64,000 nucleotides of DNA from Streptomyces sp. RPA4-2 (GTDB lineage: Bacteria > Actinomycetota > Actinomycetes > Streptomycetales > Streptomycetaceae): contig NZ_CP050975.2 in the NCBI RefSeq assembly GCF_012273515.2, positions 806,001-870,000 of the forward strand, in the 5' to 3' direction. The notes beneath the pieces were generated by a model, which was given only the letters and a program-made list of their open reading frames with translations, made no database searches and was not told where the DNA came from. Below, piece after piece: positions 8,875-16,981 of this stretch. Every line of letters begins with the position of its first letter. The stretch's first letter is position 1. The position numbers and the translations under genes were made by a program.

Positions 8875-9086
8875 TCCTTGGCCGAGGTCCGGCCGTCGAT
8901 CCGGGCGGCGGGGACGCCGGGTCTCACCGACTGACGGGCCGCGCGGTGGACCGGAGCGCGGAAGGAGGCCGGACGACTCTGTTCCGAGATCCTTGGTCAA
9001 CGGGCTGGCATCCCCAAATGCCCTTTGCCTAGGATGTATTGTCTGTCAAGCCAAGCCACCTGAAGCAGCTTGGAGCTGGGGGAACG

Positions 9087-9905
9087 ATGCAGGCTGGAAA
9101 GCAGTTGTCCACGAAGATCGACGCCACGGTACCCACCGCCGCTCGCATGTACGACCACTATCTGGGCGGCAAGGACAACTACGCTGCGGACCGGACGGCC
9201 TGCGCCGAACTGGACAAGGTCGTACCGAGCACCCGCGCTCTGGCGCTGAACAACCGGCGCTTCCTGCAGCGGGTCGTCAGGACGCTGGCGGCCGACTACG
9301 GCATCCGGCAGTTCCTCGACCACGGGTCAGGCCTGCCCACCCAGGACAACGTCCACCAGGTCGCCCAGCGTGTCGATCCCGGGTCGCGGGTCGTGTACGT
9401 CGACAACGACCCGATGGTGCTGGTGCACGGCCGCGCGTTGCTGGACCAGAACGACCGCACCACGGTCATCCACGCGGACCTGCGCGAGACGGAGAAGATC
9501 TTCTCCCACCCGGACACCCAGCGCCTGATCGACTTCTCGCAGCCGGTGGCCGTGCTGTTCAACTCGGTCTTCCACTGCATTCCGGACAGCGAGACCGACG
9601 GCCCTGTCGCCGTGTCACGCCGGGTGGCCGAACGGCTGGTGTCCGGCAGTTGCATGGTGATGTGTCAGCTGGTCAGCGAGGACGCGAAGGTCCGGGAGTT
9701 CGTCACCGATTTCATGGACCAGGCGACCCAGGGGCATTGGGGCAGGGTCCGTGAGGAGAAGGACGTCGCCGAGTGGTTCGAGGACCTCGACGTCCTGGAG
9801 CCGGGTCTGGTGGAGGTGTCCACCTGGCGGCCCGACACCGAGGTGGCGCCTCGTCAACTGACCCAGGAGTGGGTTGAGTTCGGCGGGGTCGGACGGCTCA
9901 GGTAG
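9087..9905 (+). CDS. SAM-dependent methyltransferase, DUF574 family
   Basis: 272-residue protein of the actinobacterial S-adenosylmethionine-dependent methyltransferase family formerly called DUF574. Typical features are TAARMYDHYLGGKDNYAADR near the N-terminus, the SAM-binding motif FLDHGSGLPTQDNVHQVA (about residues 79-96) and the acidic strand-end motif VVYVDNDPMVLVHG. The family is greatly expanded in Streptomyces; substrates are largely unknown. ATG 9087 follows GGAGCTGGGGGAACG. It ends in a strong hairpin shared with the convergent XRE regulator. Confidence 0.88.
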   Translation: MQAGKQLSTKIDATVPTAARMYDHYLGGKDNYAADRTACAELDKVVPSTRALALNNRRFLQRVVRTLAADYGIRQFLDHGSGLPTQDNVHQVAQRVDPGSRVVYVDNDPMVLVHGRALLDQNDRTTVIHADLRETEKIFSHPDTQRLIDFSQPVAVLFNSVFHCIPDSETDGPVAVSRRVAERLVSGSCMVMCQLVSEDAKVREFVTDFMDQATQGHWGRVREEKDVAEWFEDLDVLEPGLVEVSTWRPDTEVAPRQLTQEWVEFGGVGRLR

Positions 9906-9916
9906 GAGATGTCGTC

Positions 9917-9960
9917 AGCGCTTCGGCTCCACCGGCTCCGGCCGGTGGAGCCGAAGCGCT
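9917..9960. terminator. Bidirectional hairpin terminator
   Basis: Perfect 19-bp stem (9917-9935 with 9942-9960) and a 6-nt loop CTCCGG. It sits between the convergent methyltransferase and XRE genes, and the XRE stop codon begins 2 bp from the stem. No long T-tract is present, as is usual for Streptomyces terminators. Confidence 0.85.
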
Positions 9961-9961
9961 T

Positions 9962-10882
9962 TCACGAGGCGGAATACCGCTCGTCGGCCGTCTTCTGAAG
10001 CAGCGTCAGCGTTTCCCGCGGGGTGAGAGCCTCGTCTCCCAGCCGGTCCAGGGCCAGGCGGTACTCCTCGGTCTCGTCCCGGTCCTCCAGGAAGTTCGCG
10101 CTCCTGATGTGCTCCAGGTAGACGATGTCGGGCAGGTCGAGACCGCCGAAGCGCAGGTAGGTGATGGGGATGGCGGGCGCGGACGCGTTCGTCACGTCCA
10201 GGGGAACGATCTGCAGCGTCACGTGGGGCCGCTGAGCCATGTCCACGAGGTACTGCAGTTGCTCGCGCATCACGTCGCGGCTGCCCAGCACCCGCCACAG
10301 GACCGACTCGTCGATGACCGCCCACAGTTGTGGGGCGTCGTCACGACGCAGCAGTTCACGGCGGCGCGTGCGCAGCTCGACGCGCCGCTGCACCTCACCG
10401 GCCGGTGCCGTGGGCAGACCTCGTTCCACAACTGCCTTGGTATAGGCCGGAGTCTGGAGCAGCCCGGGGACGTACTGGATCTCGAAGGTGCGGATGGCGG
10501 CAGCGGCCTCCTGCAGCCCTACCAGCCGGTCGAACCACTCGGGCATCAACCGCTTGTCGTAGCGCTGCCACCATCCAGGCTCGCCGGCCCGCTGCAACAA
10601 CTGGAGCAGGACCGACGCCTCATGGCCGTCGGTGTCGTAGAGATCCAACAGCGCGCGGACGTCCCCCTCCGTCGGAGGCCGACGGCCCTTGCCCGCCTCG
10701 ATGCGCGACAGCTTCGCCGGACTGAACCCGATGGCACGGGCGGCCTGTTCCTGCGAGAGGCCGACATCCTCGCGGATACCCGCGAGTTGGACGCCGACCA
10801 GCATCTTCAGCAGGGTCGGAGCCGGCTCGGTCCGCTTCAGATACGGTTCGAGGCGGGAGATACGAGGTGACTCGGCGGACAT
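9962..10882 (-). CDS. XRE-family regulator with DUF5753 (WhiJ-type)
   Basis: 306-residue regulator. An N-terminal XRE HTH at about residues 30-85 (LAGIREDVGLSQEQAARAIG, FSPAKLSRIEAGKGRRPP) is followed by the DUF5753 domain (FEIQYVPGLLQTPAYT, VLWRVLGS, LQIVPLD). This is the WhiJ-like architecture, abundant in Streptomyces and linked to control of development and antibiotic production. The start is ATG 10882 with GGAGTAAGG immediately upstream. A DUF397 gene follows upstream in the same orientation and an anti-sigma-like ATPase is divergent, giving the standard three-part module. The regulator may act with the DUF397 partner on the palindrome at 11306-11329. Confidence 0.9.
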   Translation of the reverse strand: MSAESPRISRLEPYLKRTEPAPTLLKMLVGVQLAGIREDVGLSQEQAARAIGFSPAKLSRIEAGKGRRPPTEGDVRALLDLYDTDGHEASVLLQLLQRAGEPGWWQRYDKRLMPEWFDRLVGLQEAAAAIRTFEIQYVPGLLQTPAYTKAVVERGLPTAPAGEVQRRVELRTRRRELLRRDDAPQLWAVIDESVLWRVLGSRDVMREQLQYLVDMAQRPHVTLQIVPLDVTNASAPAIPITYLRFGGLDLPDIVYLEHIRSANFLEDRDETEEYRLALDRLGDEALTPRETLTLLQKTADERYSAS

Positions 10883-10921
10883 CCTTACTCCCTGTGGACC
10901 GGCAGACGAGAAGAACCCATC

Positions 10922-10948
10922 CTCGCATCTCTCGGCCCTGTCTCGCAT
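10922..10948. promoter_or_regulatory. Paired CTCGCAT direct repeats upstream of the XRE gene
   Basis: CTCGCAT occurs at 10922-10928 and 10942-10948, 20 bp apart (two helical turns), 40-66 bp upstream of the XRE start. The same-face spacing fits a protein binding as a pair, possibly autoregulation by the XRE protein. No experimental precedent is implied. Confidence 0.35.
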
Positions 10949-10981
10949 ATTCCGGCAGAAGTGGAACCGTACGGCTCCGCT

Positions 10982-11230
10982 TCACACCAGGTGATCGAAC
11001 TCCCCGTCCTTCGCCCCGGCAAGGAAGGCGGCCAGTTCGGCGGCCGTGTAGACGAGTGCCGGGCCGTCGGGGTCGCGTGAGTTGCGCAACGCCACCCCTC
11101 CCTCGTCCAGGGGTGCCACCTCGACGCAGTTGCCCTCGGCGTTGCTGTGCCGGCTCTTCACCCAGCGGACACCCAGCGAACTGGCCCGCGTTCCGTTTCG
11201 CACTGATGACACCGGACTCTCCTTGCTCAC
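10982..11230 (-). CDS. DUF397 small protein (partner of XRE regulator)
   Basis: 82-residue DUF397 protein. The family core is present: RWVKSRHSNAEGNCVEVA, then VALRNSRDPDGPALVYT and the C-terminal FLAGAKDGEFDHL. DUF397 proteins are encoded next to DUF5753-XRE regulators, and in studied cases they antagonise or modulate the regulator. GTG 11230 was selected because the domain starts shortly after it; longer forms read into the palindrome at 11306-11329. The gap to the XRE gene is about 100 bp. Confidence 0.88.
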   Translation of the reverse strand: MSKESPVSSVRNGTRASSLGVRWVKSRHSNAEGNCVEVAPLDEGGVALRNSRDPDGPALVYTAAELAAFLAGAKDGEFDHLV

Positions 11231-11305
11231 GTTCCACCACGGTGTACACGTCGGCCGCCCGCCGGGTCGGACCGATACCGCGCGGTCCTGTTCCAGCCAG
11301 AAGCT

Positions 11306-11329
11306 GTGCAATTTCCCGTGAAATTGCAC
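11306..11329. promoter_or_regulatory. 24-bp perfect palindrome between DUF397 and ATPase genes
   Basis: GTGCAATTTC-CCGT-GAAATTGCAC: two perfectly matching 10-bp arms around a 4-bp centre, AT-rich in a GC-rich setting. It lies between divergent starts at 11230 and 11415. As an operator it could control both; the XRE protein of the module is the first candidate. Confidence 0.7.
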
Positions 11330-11414
11330 GACGGGCGTCGACAGGATGGATAATAGCTCGGGCGTCAACCGCACCGTTGACGCACCGGACCTGACGTCGC
11401 ATCAGGGAGATGTC

Positions 11415-12002
11415 GTGTCGTTATCCGCACGCCAAGCACCAAGTCCCGCAGGCGGAAAGACCGCGCCGTGGGCAGGTCGGACACCTCTGGCCGCATCGCC
11501 CTCGGACGGAGCGCCCGCCTGTGTCCCCGGACCGGAGCGGCCCGGGAGGAGCGAGTCCGCGGGCAACGTGCCCAGATCCGCGAGCCTGCGCATCACCGAA
11601 TCCCCCCAGGGGTTCGCCCAGGCACGCGACTTCACCCGCCGCACTCTCGGCCGCTGGGCGCTGGGCGACCGCGGTGACGACGCCGCCCTCGTCGTCACCG
11701 AGCTGGCCACCAACGCGGTACTGCACGCGGTTGCGCGGCCAGGTGCCGACCAGACGGGAGTGTGGCTGAAGCTGACCCTTCGCCGCGCCCACCTCGTCTG
11801 CGCGGTCACCGATCAGAGCGACAGTCCGCCCGTGTGCCCCCGTACGGACGGCGCTCTGGAGGTCCACGGTCGCGGACTGCGCATCGTCGAAGCGCTGTCC
11901 GAGCACTGGGGCTGGACCCTCTCGCCTGCGGGCAAGACCGTCTGGGCCATGCTGCCGGCGCTTCCTCGGCCCACGCCCTCGGCCTGGCACGGCCTGACAT
12001 GA
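11415..12002 (+). CDS. Anti-sigma-factor-like ATP-binding protein (HATPase_c_2), TTA-containing
   Basis: About 195 residues. The second half is a GHKL/HATPase_c_2 domain as in SpoIIAB/RsbW-type anti-sigma kinases: the N-box is DDAALVVTELATNAVLHA, and the G-box region is HGRGLRIVEALSEHWGW. The kinase partner (sigma factor or anti-anti-sigma) is not encoded nearby. The most likely start is GTG 11415 with GGGAGA upstream (in-frame ATG 11346 is the alternative). Codon 3 is TTA (11421-11423), the only TTA codon I noticed in the genes of this window, so translation should need the bldA tRNA. The stop overlaps the next start (ATGA), indicating coupling. Confidence 0.85.
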   Translation: MSLSARQAPSPAGGKTAPWAGRTPLAASPSDGAPACVPGPERPGRSESAGNVPRSASLRITESPQGFAQARDFTRRTLGRWALGDRGDDAALVVTELATNAVLHAVARPGADQTGVWLKLTLRRAHLVCAVTDQSDSPPVCPRTDGALEVHGRGLRIVEALSEHWGWTLSPAGKTVWAMLPALPRPTPSAWHGLT

Positions 12003-12541
12003 CGCACACCACGGCGGCGGAGCGTCCCGTCGCACCTCATCACGGAACTCCTCGCGCGGGAGCGGACATGGAGACAGCCCTGAAAGACCTCGAACGCGTC
12101 CCCTGGCGCGAGCTCCAGGACTCCACCGGAGCGGCCACGGCCATCCCCTCGCTGCTCACCGCCATCACATCGGGCGACGAGGAGACCGCCGTCGACGCGC
12201 TCGCGCGTCTGAGGCAGCGCATCTGCCAGTACGGCTTCGTCGTGGACCAGGCGACCGCCGCCACGGTCCCCTTCCTGTGGGAGCTCGCCCAGCTTCCCCA
12301 GGTCGCCTGCCGCGTGCAGATCCTCCGGCTGCTGAAGAACATCGCCGACGCCCGGCAGTGGGAGAGCACGGCCATGGCCTACCCCAAGCTGCTCAACCGC
12401 CGTGAGAACTACGTGGGTTGGGAGCGCGAGGCGCGCCGAGCCGTACGGGACCATCACGGGACCCTCCAGCGCCTGCTCGCGGAGCCGGACAAGGAGGTCG
12501 TCCAGGCGACGAGGGAGCTCGCCTCCGCCCTGACCGACTGA
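11999..12541 (+). CDS. HEAT-like helical protein coupled to the ATPase
   Basis: 180 residues if started at the ATG at 11999, which overlaps the preceding stop by 4 bp; ATG 12069 with GGAGCGG upstream is an alternative. The protein is almost entirely helical, with repeats suggesting a short HEAT/armadillo-type scaffold (LLTAITSGDEETAVDALARL, FLWELAQLPQVACRVQILRL, LLAEPDKEVVQATRELASAL). I do not recognise a named family. Its place as the last gene of the WhiJ-type module suggests it works with the anti-sigma-like ATPase, perhaps as a binding partner. Confidence 0.7.
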   Translation: MTHTTAAERPVAPHHGTPRAGADMETALKDLERVPWRELQDSTGAATAIPSLLTAITSGDEETAVDALARLRQRICQYGFVVDQATAATVPFLWELAQLPQVACRVQILRLLKNIADARQWESTAMAYPKLLNRRENYVGWEREARRAVRDHHGTLQRLLAEPDKEVVQATRELASALTD

Positions 12542-12569
12542 CACGCCGTCTGCGGGACGACCCCGCGGA

Positions 12570-12701
12570 TCACTCCACGGCCCGGACCCGGCCGACCCTG
12601 TCACCCGACGCCACCCGGTACACCGCCGGCTCCGAGGCGGCCGGCAGCCGCGTGATCAGCGCCTCCGAGCCACCGACGCGGGTGCTCACCAGATCCACGC
12701 C
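12570..12701 (-). pseudogene. Possible gene remnant adjoining a tandem repeat
   Basis: The minus strand reads VDLVSTRVGGSEALITRLPA then ASEPAVYRVASGDRVGRVRAVE and a stop at 12570. Composition is protein-like, but the frame is cut off at the CAGGCAT repeat (12702-12736). Further fragments beyond the repeat are in different frames. I cannot name the parent gene. It may be a truncated coding region or chance. Confidence 0.25.
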
Positions 12702-12736
12702 CAGGCATCAGGCATCAGGCATCAGGCATCAGGCAC
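12702..12736 (+). repeat. Five 7-bp CAGGCAT tandem copies
   Basis: Four exact CAGGCAT units plus a fifth CAGGCAC, uninterrupted. The 7-bp period would shift the reading frame with every gain or loss. It separates two stretches that look like disrupted coding sequence. Confidence 0.9.
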
Positions 12737-12994
12737 GGTCCTGCCGCCGCCACAGGTCCGGCAACCCCGCGGACTCATGCTCGCCCCGGACCCCGGGCGG
12801 GCCGTACTCGGCGGCGTCGTGACGGTCACCGTCCACCCCCGACCGGCCCGTGCCCATCTGTGCCGGTCCGCGACCGGCGCCATCAGGCCACAGTCGACCA
12901 CGTGGTGATTCCGCCTGGCCATCGCCCGGTAGGCCCGGACCCGGACCCACCAGGCTTTCCCGCGCCGGGTCACGGACTTCGGTCGCTCGATGCC

Positions 12995-13219
12995 TCAGCG
13001 CAGGACGATGGGGGCGATGTCGATCGTCCCGTCGTGGTTGTCATAGAGACAGAAGGTCGTCTTCATGGGGATGTCGAAGACCACGCCCCCTGTCGCCACA
13101 CACTCGGCCTTGGTGACCGCGGGCCGGGAGGCGGCGTCGGCGGCGGCCCCCGTGGCGAGGATGAGGCCGAGAGCCCCGAGAGTCGCGGCCGTGACCACGG
13201 CAGCAAAGCGAGAGCGCAT
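12995..13219 (-). CDS. Small secreted protein with one likely disulfide
   Basis: 74-residue precursor. The signal peptide (MRSRFAAVVTAATLGALGLI then LATGAAADA) is followed by a mature part of about 45 residues with two cysteines (KAECVATGG and KTTFCLYDN) that could form a disulfide. The start is ATG 13219, with GGAGAAGGAGACAGAC upstream. No family recognised. It resembles the many small exported proteins of Streptomyces. Confidence 0.65.
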   Translation of the reverse strand: MRSRFAAVVTAATLGALGLILATGAAADAASRPAVTKAECVATGGVVFDIPMKTTFCLYDNHDGTIDIAPIVLR

Positions 13220-13341
13220 GTCTGTCTCCTTCTCCTGAAGATCCGTATTTCGGCAGGAGACAGCCTGCGGCACTCGTCACGAGGAATTCCCTAGTGTCGG
13301 AGCGCGTGGAGCGGCTGACCGGGGCCCAGCCCCGCGGTCGG

Positions 13342-13378
13342 CGTGGTGCACCGGGTCGTCGGTACCCGGTGCACCACG
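13342..13378 (-). terminator. Hairpin terminator of the beta-lactamase-like gene
   Basis: Perfect 15-bp stem (13342-13356 with 13364-13378), 7-nt loop, 36 bp beyond the stop at 13414 on the minus strand. Confidence 0.75.
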
Positions 13379-13413
13379 TCATGGCCGGCGGCGCGCCCCG
13401 CCGCCGGCGCGGG

Positions 13414-14313
13414 TCACTGCCCGGACGCCGAGGTGAGGGCTGCCCGAGCGGCTCCCTCCACCAGCGCGACACCGTCCTTCATCGAGGTGCTGCCGTCCGA
13501 GAGGACCGCGACGAGGTAGCGGTGTCCGTCCACCACGATCCGTCCCACGCTGTTGACGTCCCAGAGTCCGGACGTACTCCGCTGCAGCCAGCCGTTCTTC
13601 AGCGCCCACCCGGAGCCCGCGGCCGCCGAGACACCCCACGCCTGCTCGCTCGCGACGTCGGCCATCAGGGTCCGGACGTAGGTCCGGGACTCCTTGTTCA
13701 GCCCGCCGGCGCTCGCGTCCGACGTCCCGCCCGTAGCGAACACCGCGCGCAGCAGGCGGATCTGGTCACTCGCCGTCGTCCGGGTCAGCCCCCAGCGAGT
13801 GCCGGATCCGCCCTTGGTCTCGGTCAGGCCCAGCCGCTTGTTCGCTGCCTCCAGACCCGGCGCCCGGCCGATCTCGCGCCACAGCGCGTTCGCCGCCGCG
13901 TTGTCGCTGCGCCGGATCATCGGTTCGGCGTGTGCGCGTTCCTTCGCGGTGAGATGGCGTCCCGCGTCCTGCGCCTGCAGCAGCAGTGTCGCGAGGATGT
14001 CGACCTTGATGATGCTCGCGGTGTCGTACGTGACGTCGTCGCCGTACACCGTGGGCTCCCGGCCCGTGCCGTCGAGGTCGAGCACCGCCGCCGTCACACG
14101 TGTCCGGTCGCGGGGTTCGGCGGCCGGCGGTCCGGTGTCGGCTCCGGACCGTTCGGCGGTCCTGTCGACGGCCGCGGGTGCCGCGTGCGCCGTGCCGCCC
14201 GCGAGGAGCGCCGTCGCCAGCGCCAGGAGTACACCGGCACCGGCGAAGGCGCGCCTGCCTCGGTGTCTCGCCGGGATCTCCATGTGCTGCGGGGGGCGCG
14301 GTCGGTTCGGCAT
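13414..14313 (-). CDS. Exported class A beta-lactamase-like serine hydrolase
   Basis: 299-residue precursor with an N-terminal export signal (GAGVLLALATALLAGGTAHA). The mature domain has the penicillin-binding fold motifs: SxxK as TASIIKVDI, SDN as IRRSDNAAANAL, and KNG in place of KTG as ALKNGWLQ. This is the Beta-lactamase2 family, whose members may be beta-lactamases or other serine hydrolases. ATG 14313 was chosen with GAGG 11 nt upstream; ATG 14283 is possible. It ends in a strong hairpin. The KNG substitution makes penicillinase activity uncertain. Confidence 0.82.
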   Translation of the reverse strand: MPNRPRPPQHMEIPARHRGRRAFAGAGVLLALATALLAGGTAHAAPAAVDRTAERSGADTGPPAAEPRDRTRVTAAVLDLDGTGREPTVYGDDVTYDTASIIKVDILATLLLQAQDAGRHLTAKERAHAEPMIRRSDNAAANALWREIGRAPGLEAANKRLGLTETKGGSGTRWGLTRTTASDQIRLLRAVFATGGTSDASAGGLNKESRTYVRTLMADVASEQAWGVSAAAGSGWALKNGWLQRSTSGLWDVNSVGRIVVDGHRYLVAVLSDGSTSMKDGVALVEGAARAALTSASGQ

Positions 14314-14627
14314 GTTCAAGCGAGCCTCGACAAGTGGTGTGGAAGGGTCACTGGGGAGCGAACATAAACAAATCGCGCGCCACGCGGGGTGACCGGGGTC
14401 ACGACGGGCCTCTTCCCGGCCGGAATGTGAAAAGAGCCATAGACGGTGCCCTCGCCTCGGACGATCATCAGGACCGAGTTCCCCGCCCGAGATCCTGGAC
14501 GTCCGGCGCCCGTGTGCGGACCGTCGTGACCTGCTCACGCCACCTCGCCCTGGCGCCTGTGGAAGGCGTCGCGGCTCCCGTCCCTCTCAGCCCCGAGGGG
14601 CGACGCCTACCACGCTCGGGCCGACGC

Positions 14628-15752
14628 CTAACGCACTCGCGCCGGCGGCGCCTGCTCCCCCGTGCGGCGGATGGCGATGAGGGCGGCGTCATCGCCGAAG
14701 CGTCCGCCGGCGTGATCGAGCAGATCGCGCTGCACACGCCGCAGCAGGGCCTCCGGCAGTTGACCGACCCACTGGGCGACGCGGTCCGCGAGCGGGTAGA
14801 AGACACCGTCGCGGTCACGGGCTTCGACGACACCGTCGGTGAACAGGAGCAGTGTGTCGTCCACGGCGAAGGGCAGCACGGCCACCGTGACCTCGCCGGG
14901 ATCGGTGAGACCGACGCCGAGCGGAGGCGCGGGGGCCAGATCCGGGGCGCTCACCGCGCGGCCCGACCGCAGCAGCAGCGGCGCGAGATGGCCGCAGCTG
15001 ACCATCCGGACGACGGGGTCGTCGTCCGGGATCTCCAGCAGCAGCGCCGTGACGAATCGTTCCCCCGCCTCGTCCGTGGGTTCGAAGTCGTCGAGGTATC
15101 TGCTGAGGCTCCGCTCCAGGGAGCCGGCCAGCGCGGGCAGCCCGGCGTTCTGGTGGACGGCCTCGCGGAACGCGCCGAGCAGGAAGGCCGCCTCACCGAT
15201 GGCGGGCAGGCCCTTGCCGCGCACGTCGCCGATCACGACACGGGTGCCTTGCGGGCTGCGGGCGGCCGCGTAGAGGTCACCGCCGATCTCGGCCTCCTCT
15301 TCGGCGGCCAGGTAGACGCAGGAGAGCCGCAGGGTGCCGATCCGGCTCGGCAGCGGCCAGAGCAGTACCCGTTGTGCCGCCTCGGCGACCGACCGTACCC
15401 GGGCGAGTTCACGGCTGTGCCGGTCGCGGACCACGGACAGGATGACGATCAGTGCGGAAAGCGCGGCCAGGGCGAACAGCTGCACCAGCACGTTCCGTGA
15501 CAGGAGCAGGCCCGAGCGCCAGCCGATGAACGCCTGAGCCGCCATCGCCGCGGCCCCGACGCTGCCTGTGACCAGGGGGCCCTCGCCCCATGCGGTGATC
15601 GCGGGCGCGATGACCAGCAGGGGCCCGAGCACGATGTCGGACGGGGCGACGATGTCGGCGACCGTGATGAGGACGATGAGCGCCACCGGAATCAGCAGCA
15701 GCAGACGGCTGGTCCGGCCCGCCTGCGCAAAGCCCCGATTCCACGCCGTCAT
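14628..15752 (-). CDS. Membrane-bound SpoIIE/PP2C-type serine phosphatase
   Basis: About 374 residues. Several hydrophobic helices span the first 120 residues (LLLLIPVALIVLITVADIVA, FALAALSALIVILSVV). A PP2C/SpoIIE catalytic domain follows: EIGGDLYAAARSPQGTRVVI, GDVRGKGLPAIGEAAFLLGA, TLLLFTDGVVEARDRDG, FGDDAALIAIR. Conserved Asp residues for two metals are visible in GGD, GD and DD. It would dephosphorylate an anti-anti-sigma factor, coupling a surface or membrane signal to sigma-factor release; the partner is not nearby. ATG 15752 is preferred over GTG 15761. Confidence 0.88.
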   Translation of the reverse strand: MTAWNRGFAQAGRTSRLLLLIPVALIVLITVADIVAPSDIVLGPLLVIAPAITAWGEGPLVTGSVGAAAMAAQAFIGWRSGLLLSRNVLVQLFALAALSALIVILSVVRDRHSRELARVRSVAEAAQRVLLWPLPSRIGTLRLSCVYLAAEEEAEIGGDLYAAARSPQGTRVVIGDVRGKGLPAIGEAAFLLGAFREAVHQNAGLPALAGSLERSLSRYLDDFEPTDEAGERFVTALLLEIPDDDPVVRMVSCGHLAPLLLRSGRAVSAPDLAPAPPLGVGLTDPGEVTVAVLPFAVDDTLLLFTDGVVEARDRDGVFYPLADRVAQWVGQLPEALLRRVQRDLLDHAGGRFGDDAALIAIRRTGEQAPPARVR

Positions 15753-16549
15753 GGTTTCCACAGTGCACCGCGGCGGGCGGGGTCGCGAACCCGCGGATCA
15801 TTCGAGGCCGACGATGTCTTCCTGACTTCTTACCTGACGTGACCCGCCCGTCACCGGACACGACCGCCGGCGGTCGCCGCCGCCCGCCCCGCGCCAGGAA
15901 CACGGCGCACACCCGACGCGGTCGGCTCGGGTCCTGTCCATCCGGGCCCGAAGGTAAGAGTCGGGTGAGGGACGCCGTCGGCAGCCGGGCCGGCCCTCTG
16001 CGGGCCGACCCCTGGTTCACCGCTCCGGTCGGGCGCACCGGATCACCGGGTCACCGGTCCGGGCTGCTCCCCCATTCGGACGGCCCCGGACCCCGACGAG
16101 CGCGATCTCCGCGTCCAGGAAAGGCGGCGGGGGCGTACGCATGCGCATCGACTCGGCGTGAGCGTCGACGTCCCCGCGGCGGCGTCAACCCACCGCTCCC
16201 GCAAGGGTGTTGCAAGGGCCGTTGCTGCGGGAGCGGGACCGGCCGGGCAGTTGCCGCGCGACGGGGCGCGGCGTGGGGCGAGACCTCCGACCGGCGCGGC
16301 GGCCGTGCTGCCACGACACGGCCGCGCCGCCCGTCGGGCGGAACGTACGGCTCGCCCCGCTCCAGCCCCCGTCGGAACGCGCGCCCCGGATGGCCCGCGC
16401 CCGCCGGGGAGCCGCGGGCCCTCGACGTACGCCTTCGCATGGGCGGGCCATGTCGTCACCGGTGCCGACGCACCCACGTACGACCGATTCCCGACTCTCA
16501 GGGCTCCGGGCAGGCGCGCACACGGAAGGTGCGCGCGGTGCGGTCCGGC
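15753..16549. other. 797-bp intergenic region, no gene recognised
   Basis: Between the phosphatase start and the DUF5302 stop. Frames here lack domain similarity and normal codon bias. An imperfect GC-rich inverted repeat lies around 16290-16330. No tRNA-like or conserved RNA structure was recognised. Confidence 0.45.
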
Positions 16550-16792
16550 TCAGCCGCCGCTCTTGCGGCGGAACGACCGCTGGCTCGACGCCGGTCCGTG
16601 TGCTCCGCGGACCTTCGACGCGTCCGGTTTGCCGTTGCCGCCGGTCCCGTCCGTCTGCATCCCGCGCTTACGCGCCAGAGCCTCCCGGAACTTGCGCTTC
16701 AGGTCGTACTGACCGTCGTCGTCGGGCGTCAGGGCGGGGCTCTCGGCCTCGGTGGGCTCCGAACCTTCTTGTGGCTGTGACTCGGCAGTCAT
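16550..16792 (-). CDS. DUF5302 family small protein
   Basis: 80-residue hydrophilic protein. The acidic N-terminus (about 25 residues) is followed by YDLKRKFREALARKRG and the family C-terminus AHGPASSQRSFRRKSGG. These match DUF5302, a small actinobacterial family of unknown function. ATG 16792 has CAGGAGGTCAGC upstream, an excellent SD. It is divergent from the cyclophilin gene 189 bp away. Confidence 0.8.
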   Translation of the reverse strand: MTAESQPQEGSEPTEAESPALTPDDDGQYDLKRKFREALARKRGMQTDGTGGNGKPDASKVRGAHGPASSQRSFRRKSGG

Positions 16793-16981
16793 GCTGACCT
16801 CCTGGGTTCGGGCGCTTAAAGGTACAGCTTGTCATGCCGCCACCGCACGGACCGCCGCCACCGATACCGGACCCCGGCCGGCCGAGCGTGCGCCCGCCCT
16901 CCGGGCTAGCACGTCGGGTCCCAGCGCGTCACCCGGGGAGGTGTGTGCCATCGCGGAACGAAGAGATGTGAGGATGTCTTC

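Noticed and set aside
12729..12973. Two overlapping minus-strand frames after the CAGGCAT repeat as a gene
   Set aside because: Some segments look protein-like, but the frame changes within about 80 residues and I find no family motif; recorded only as a possible remnant.
16290..16330. GC-rich inverted repeat in the 797-bp gap as a terminator
   Set aside because: Stem is imperfect and not placed after any gene; could be chance in such GC-rich DNA.
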